DNA of 64,000 nucleotides, taken from positions 174,828,168 through 174,892,167 of the forward strand of contig NC_091128.1 of assembly GCF_040183065.1 (NCBI RefSeq). Reading direction: 5' to 3'. This DNA is from Periplaneta americana (lineage: Eukaryota > Arthropoda > Insecta > Blattodea > Blattidae). Made by a program: the position numbers and the translations under genes. The notes below the pieces were generated by a model. That model was not told the DNA's origin. It was given only the letters and a program-made list of their open reading frames with translations, and ran no database searches. Numbering within the stretch: position 1 is the stretch's first letter; every line of letters begins with the position of its first letter. Below, piece by piece: positions 61,183 to 64,000 of the stretch.

Positions 61183-63860
61183 TTAAAAAATTCAGTGTGA
61201 TTTATCAGTTCAACTCAAGTTTGACTTAATCAAAACTTAGTGCATTCAGTTCTTAGAGCTACAGCATCTGAAGGATGGCGTATGAAATGTGTTATGATTT
61301 CTTATTTGTATAATACATTTATTAAGCTGTGTATGTACGATCAAATTTTTTCCAATTTAAAAACTTTACAAGAAAACTTATCGAAGATTGATTAACATTG
61401 AAAAATATTTATCAAAGACTGTTTCATATTGCTAAAGATTTGACAGCATTTTAAAATATGTGCAAGTTAATTGTAACATATGTAGGCCTACCTACCAAAT
61501 ATTACGATTATGTATTGTTTTCAAAACAAAATATTTACAATTAGTACTGGTATCCACCGAGATTATTGGTTAGAATCTTCTTTATTAAAAAATAAATGTA
61601 TTGATACTTAATTGCCTTGCAATTTCCTCATATGCATTTTCTTCATTTTATTGTGGTATTCCACGGCCTACAGACATGGATTTAATTCATATAATTGAAC
61701 CAACTCGAAAACAACTTCTCTCAGTCAGGACGCCATGTTTTATCGTTATTTTTTATGGTTATTGGCGCCATAATATTTTCGAATCTCATTGGTCAGTTCT
61801 TTCAAAGAATCGTCAAGTCTTTAATTGATTAGAACATGTTCTTATTTACTTCCAAGATAATAAAAGCCTTTCAAAGTATTGTAAATGACTTACAATAAAA
61901 CTTATAAAGGATTTTCAAGTCTTGAAAAGTGTTGTGAAGCATTGAATTTGATGGTGTACAAGCAGCTTTATTGAGAAAATTTATATTACCCATGTACACA
62001 GTGAATCACAAAATTCTGGAAAATTATGTTCAATGAATTATATGAACAACCTAAACTCCATTTTGTGTGACAGCCTCTTCAGGACCTATTATTGCATTGA
62101 TGACCATTTTAGAACATAAATTTTCAGATATTGTGTGGTACAAAAGAATTTTAGCTCTGGAGAAATCAGTTTCATACCAGTTTATTGAAGATGAATTTAA
62201 AAACACGTCCTTAATAATTATGGATATCCATTTGCAGTAGTTGTACATAAATTTTATATACAAATTTGCTGGTTTCCATTACTGTCTTCCTCCGACGAGT
62301 TTAGCGTTGGACCTGAGGTATTCTTGCCATTGGTGCGGGGGGTTGCAGGTAGATTCTTTTGTTGCTACAGCCAAGCTGAGCCGAGCGGAGTGGAAAGTAT
62401 TAATCGTCCAAAGATATGAAGTCTTCAGTTTGTAGTAGTTTGTGAATATTCCATATACATATTGTTTACCTAGGCCTATATGGTTTTGTTATTAATTATT
62501 AAATATATTGTTGCAATTTTTGCTCAAACATCTCCCTGATGTTAGCTATATTAATATTATATGAATTACACATATTAAATATTTCACCGTTACAAGCCAT
62601 TTTTAAGGAAACATGCTGTGGAAAAGTTTTTGGTTTTATTCTATTGGAATTTTGGAATATGTGTGATTGGTATCGTGAAAAACAGATTCCTATAATGTCA
62701 TGCGAAAATCATTTTTGATGATATCTTAAAATACAAATCACGTAGTTTTACTTCTCAAGTGAGTTCAGCAGTACAGTATATTTAAATTGATTACTTTACA
62801 CATTTAATTCAATTCTACTAATCACTAAATTTTATAGTACGATTCTTATTTTCATTTATATTATTGTAGTTTTATTATGATTTTTCCTTTTATTTATTTT
62901 ATTGTATTTGTATTTCTGGTGGTGTGATGGCTTTAACTTCACCAGAATAAATAATAAATAAATAAATAAAATGTTCTACAATACTTTCCTTCTCTGAACA
63001 CGTAAATATAAATGGTTGTATCTCTATCTCGCCAAAAATAAGTTAGAAAACTAATAGGCATACTGCTCTCGTAAATTGGGCGAATGTTTTCAGTATGATT
63101 GTACTTCCTTCCAGACTGCCGCTGTCACTGTTCCCTCCCACTCCAGTTCCGCGCTAGACTAGTCGGAACCGCATTCCTCTCAGCACTAAACTCCTCAGAG
63201 GATGACAGTACATCTGCATTGTCCTGTAGACTCCAAGGGCAGTTGATACAAATTGTTGTACTTCCTATTTATATGCAACAGAAAAAGAGTAGGTTCGTGA
63301 ATGTGAGGCCAAAGATCCTGTTGAAAATGTTTATTGTTTAGCAGATATAGTAATAAATTAACTTGAGTGTGCATGTTTACATTGTTGACATTGAGTGATA
63401 CGTGTAACACAAGGGGTGACAGGAACAACGTTCATCTTGTATATCTGTGTTGTTCCAGCCACTTCATAATTATAACTTCTGTAAACAATAATAAAGTTAT
63501 GAGCCGTTGACGTTTTAATAAGATATAAAGAGTTTGAGTGTATGTTGTGTCACTTGGGAATTGCAAGAAGACTTACTGAATGCAGGGAAAAGTGGCAGAA
63601 AATATATGTTGGAATTAAATAAAGCTCTGTGAACCTCTAACAAGTTCTTCTGAATTCTACATACAAGATCCTAAGATATTGATCATCAGAGAAGCAGATA
63701 TTGTGCATGAAGCTCCATTGTAAGTTTTGACGAGTTAAGTAGCACAAGCGTGCTTGCCAGCTGAGCGGCAGAAGCATGGTCTCCCACCGGGCAGGCGATC
63801 GGCCAGTCATTGCGGACATGATGGCGAAGAATACTGTATAAAATAGTAATATACGTTACA
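61183..63860. other. Intergenic, unassigned
   Basis: AT-rich DNA with a few GC-richer islands (62280-62410, 63110-63240) whose open frames have no recognisable similarity and no consistent splice sites. An (AATA)n run lies at 62945-62970. I see no supported gene. Confidence 0.4.
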
Positions 63861-63867
63861 AGAGCGG

Positions 63868-63950
63868 TATGTTGACGTTTTCATGGTCGAGGAAAAGATT
63901 GAAAAAGCGAAACGTAGTTGAGCTTTTTTAATTTCCGAGAACATGAAAAC
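63868..63950. repeat. Hairpin-forming inverted repeat at window end
   Basis: GGTATGTTGACGTTTTCATG (63867) faces CATGAAAACAAACATACC (about 63942), with AAAGCGAAACGTAGTTGAGC between. It may be the end of an element that continues beyond the window. Confidence 0.5.
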
Positions 63951-64000
63951 AAACATACCACTCGTGTATCGTACATTATTTTGTGCGAAGATCGTTTATT

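Noticed and set aside
63890-63930. Hammerhead core near GCGAAACG
   Set aside because: GAAA is present but no CUGANGA with a pairing helix II precedes it (the sequence there is GATTGAAAA).

Overview
The window is animal nuclear DNA, most likely from an insect with a large, repeat-rich genome. A hemimetabolous group such as cockroaches would fit, but that is a guess from texture. The evidence is short coding exons separated by kilobase-scale AT-rich introns, standard GT/AG splice sites with consistent phases, AATAAA poly(A) signals, tRNA-derived SINEs, several LINE families, Penelope-like elements and many MITEs. There is no bacterial gene organisation.

Three conserved genes lie head-to-tail on the + strand. 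(1) 1822-25624: the last eight exons of huntingtin (HTT), about 679 residues of the C-terminal HEAT region; the 5' part lies left of the window. (2) 29978-37522: a complete seven-exon UCHL5/UCH37 deubiquitinase of 325 aa, with catalytic residues at the same numbers as the human protein. (3) 45884-53084: a complete four-exon ICMT (isoprenylcysteine carboxyl methyltransferase) of 284 aa. They act in unrelated processes (scaffolding/trafficking, proteasome-linked deubiquitination, CAAX-protein methylation), so nothing suggests a functional cluster. Weak exon-like islands between UCHL5 and ICMT (38940-42228) may belong to an unrecognised small gene.

The rest is mostly mobile DNA. One LINE family with RNase H and a CAA-type tail occurs five times (8070-9480, 13201-13290, 31311-32428, 49143-49238, 57668-57995). 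A second RNase H LINE family occurs twice (560-1254, 43885-44487). An RTE/L1-like family occurs four times (19450-20380, 35370-36265, 36315-37035, 43396-43563), one copy carrying a nested insertion. Three Penelope-like elements (6187-7507, 17253-17604, 55672-56648) have long inverted terminal repeats that contain hammerhead-ribozyme-like cores. DNA transposon remains include mariner/Tc1-type, hAT-type, PIF/Harbinger-like and THAP-domain elements, several with exact target-site duplications. There are at least nine tRNA-derived SINE copies, a 23-unit minisatellite of 32 bp in the last HTT intron, and several large fold-back structures.

No wholly new multi-gene system was recognised. The most interesting items are the hammerhead-like motifs in the fold-back Penelope elements, the nested and inverted rearrangements, an uncharacterised retroelement C-terminal domain at 53374-53865, and the unassigned exon-like islands upstream of ICMT.
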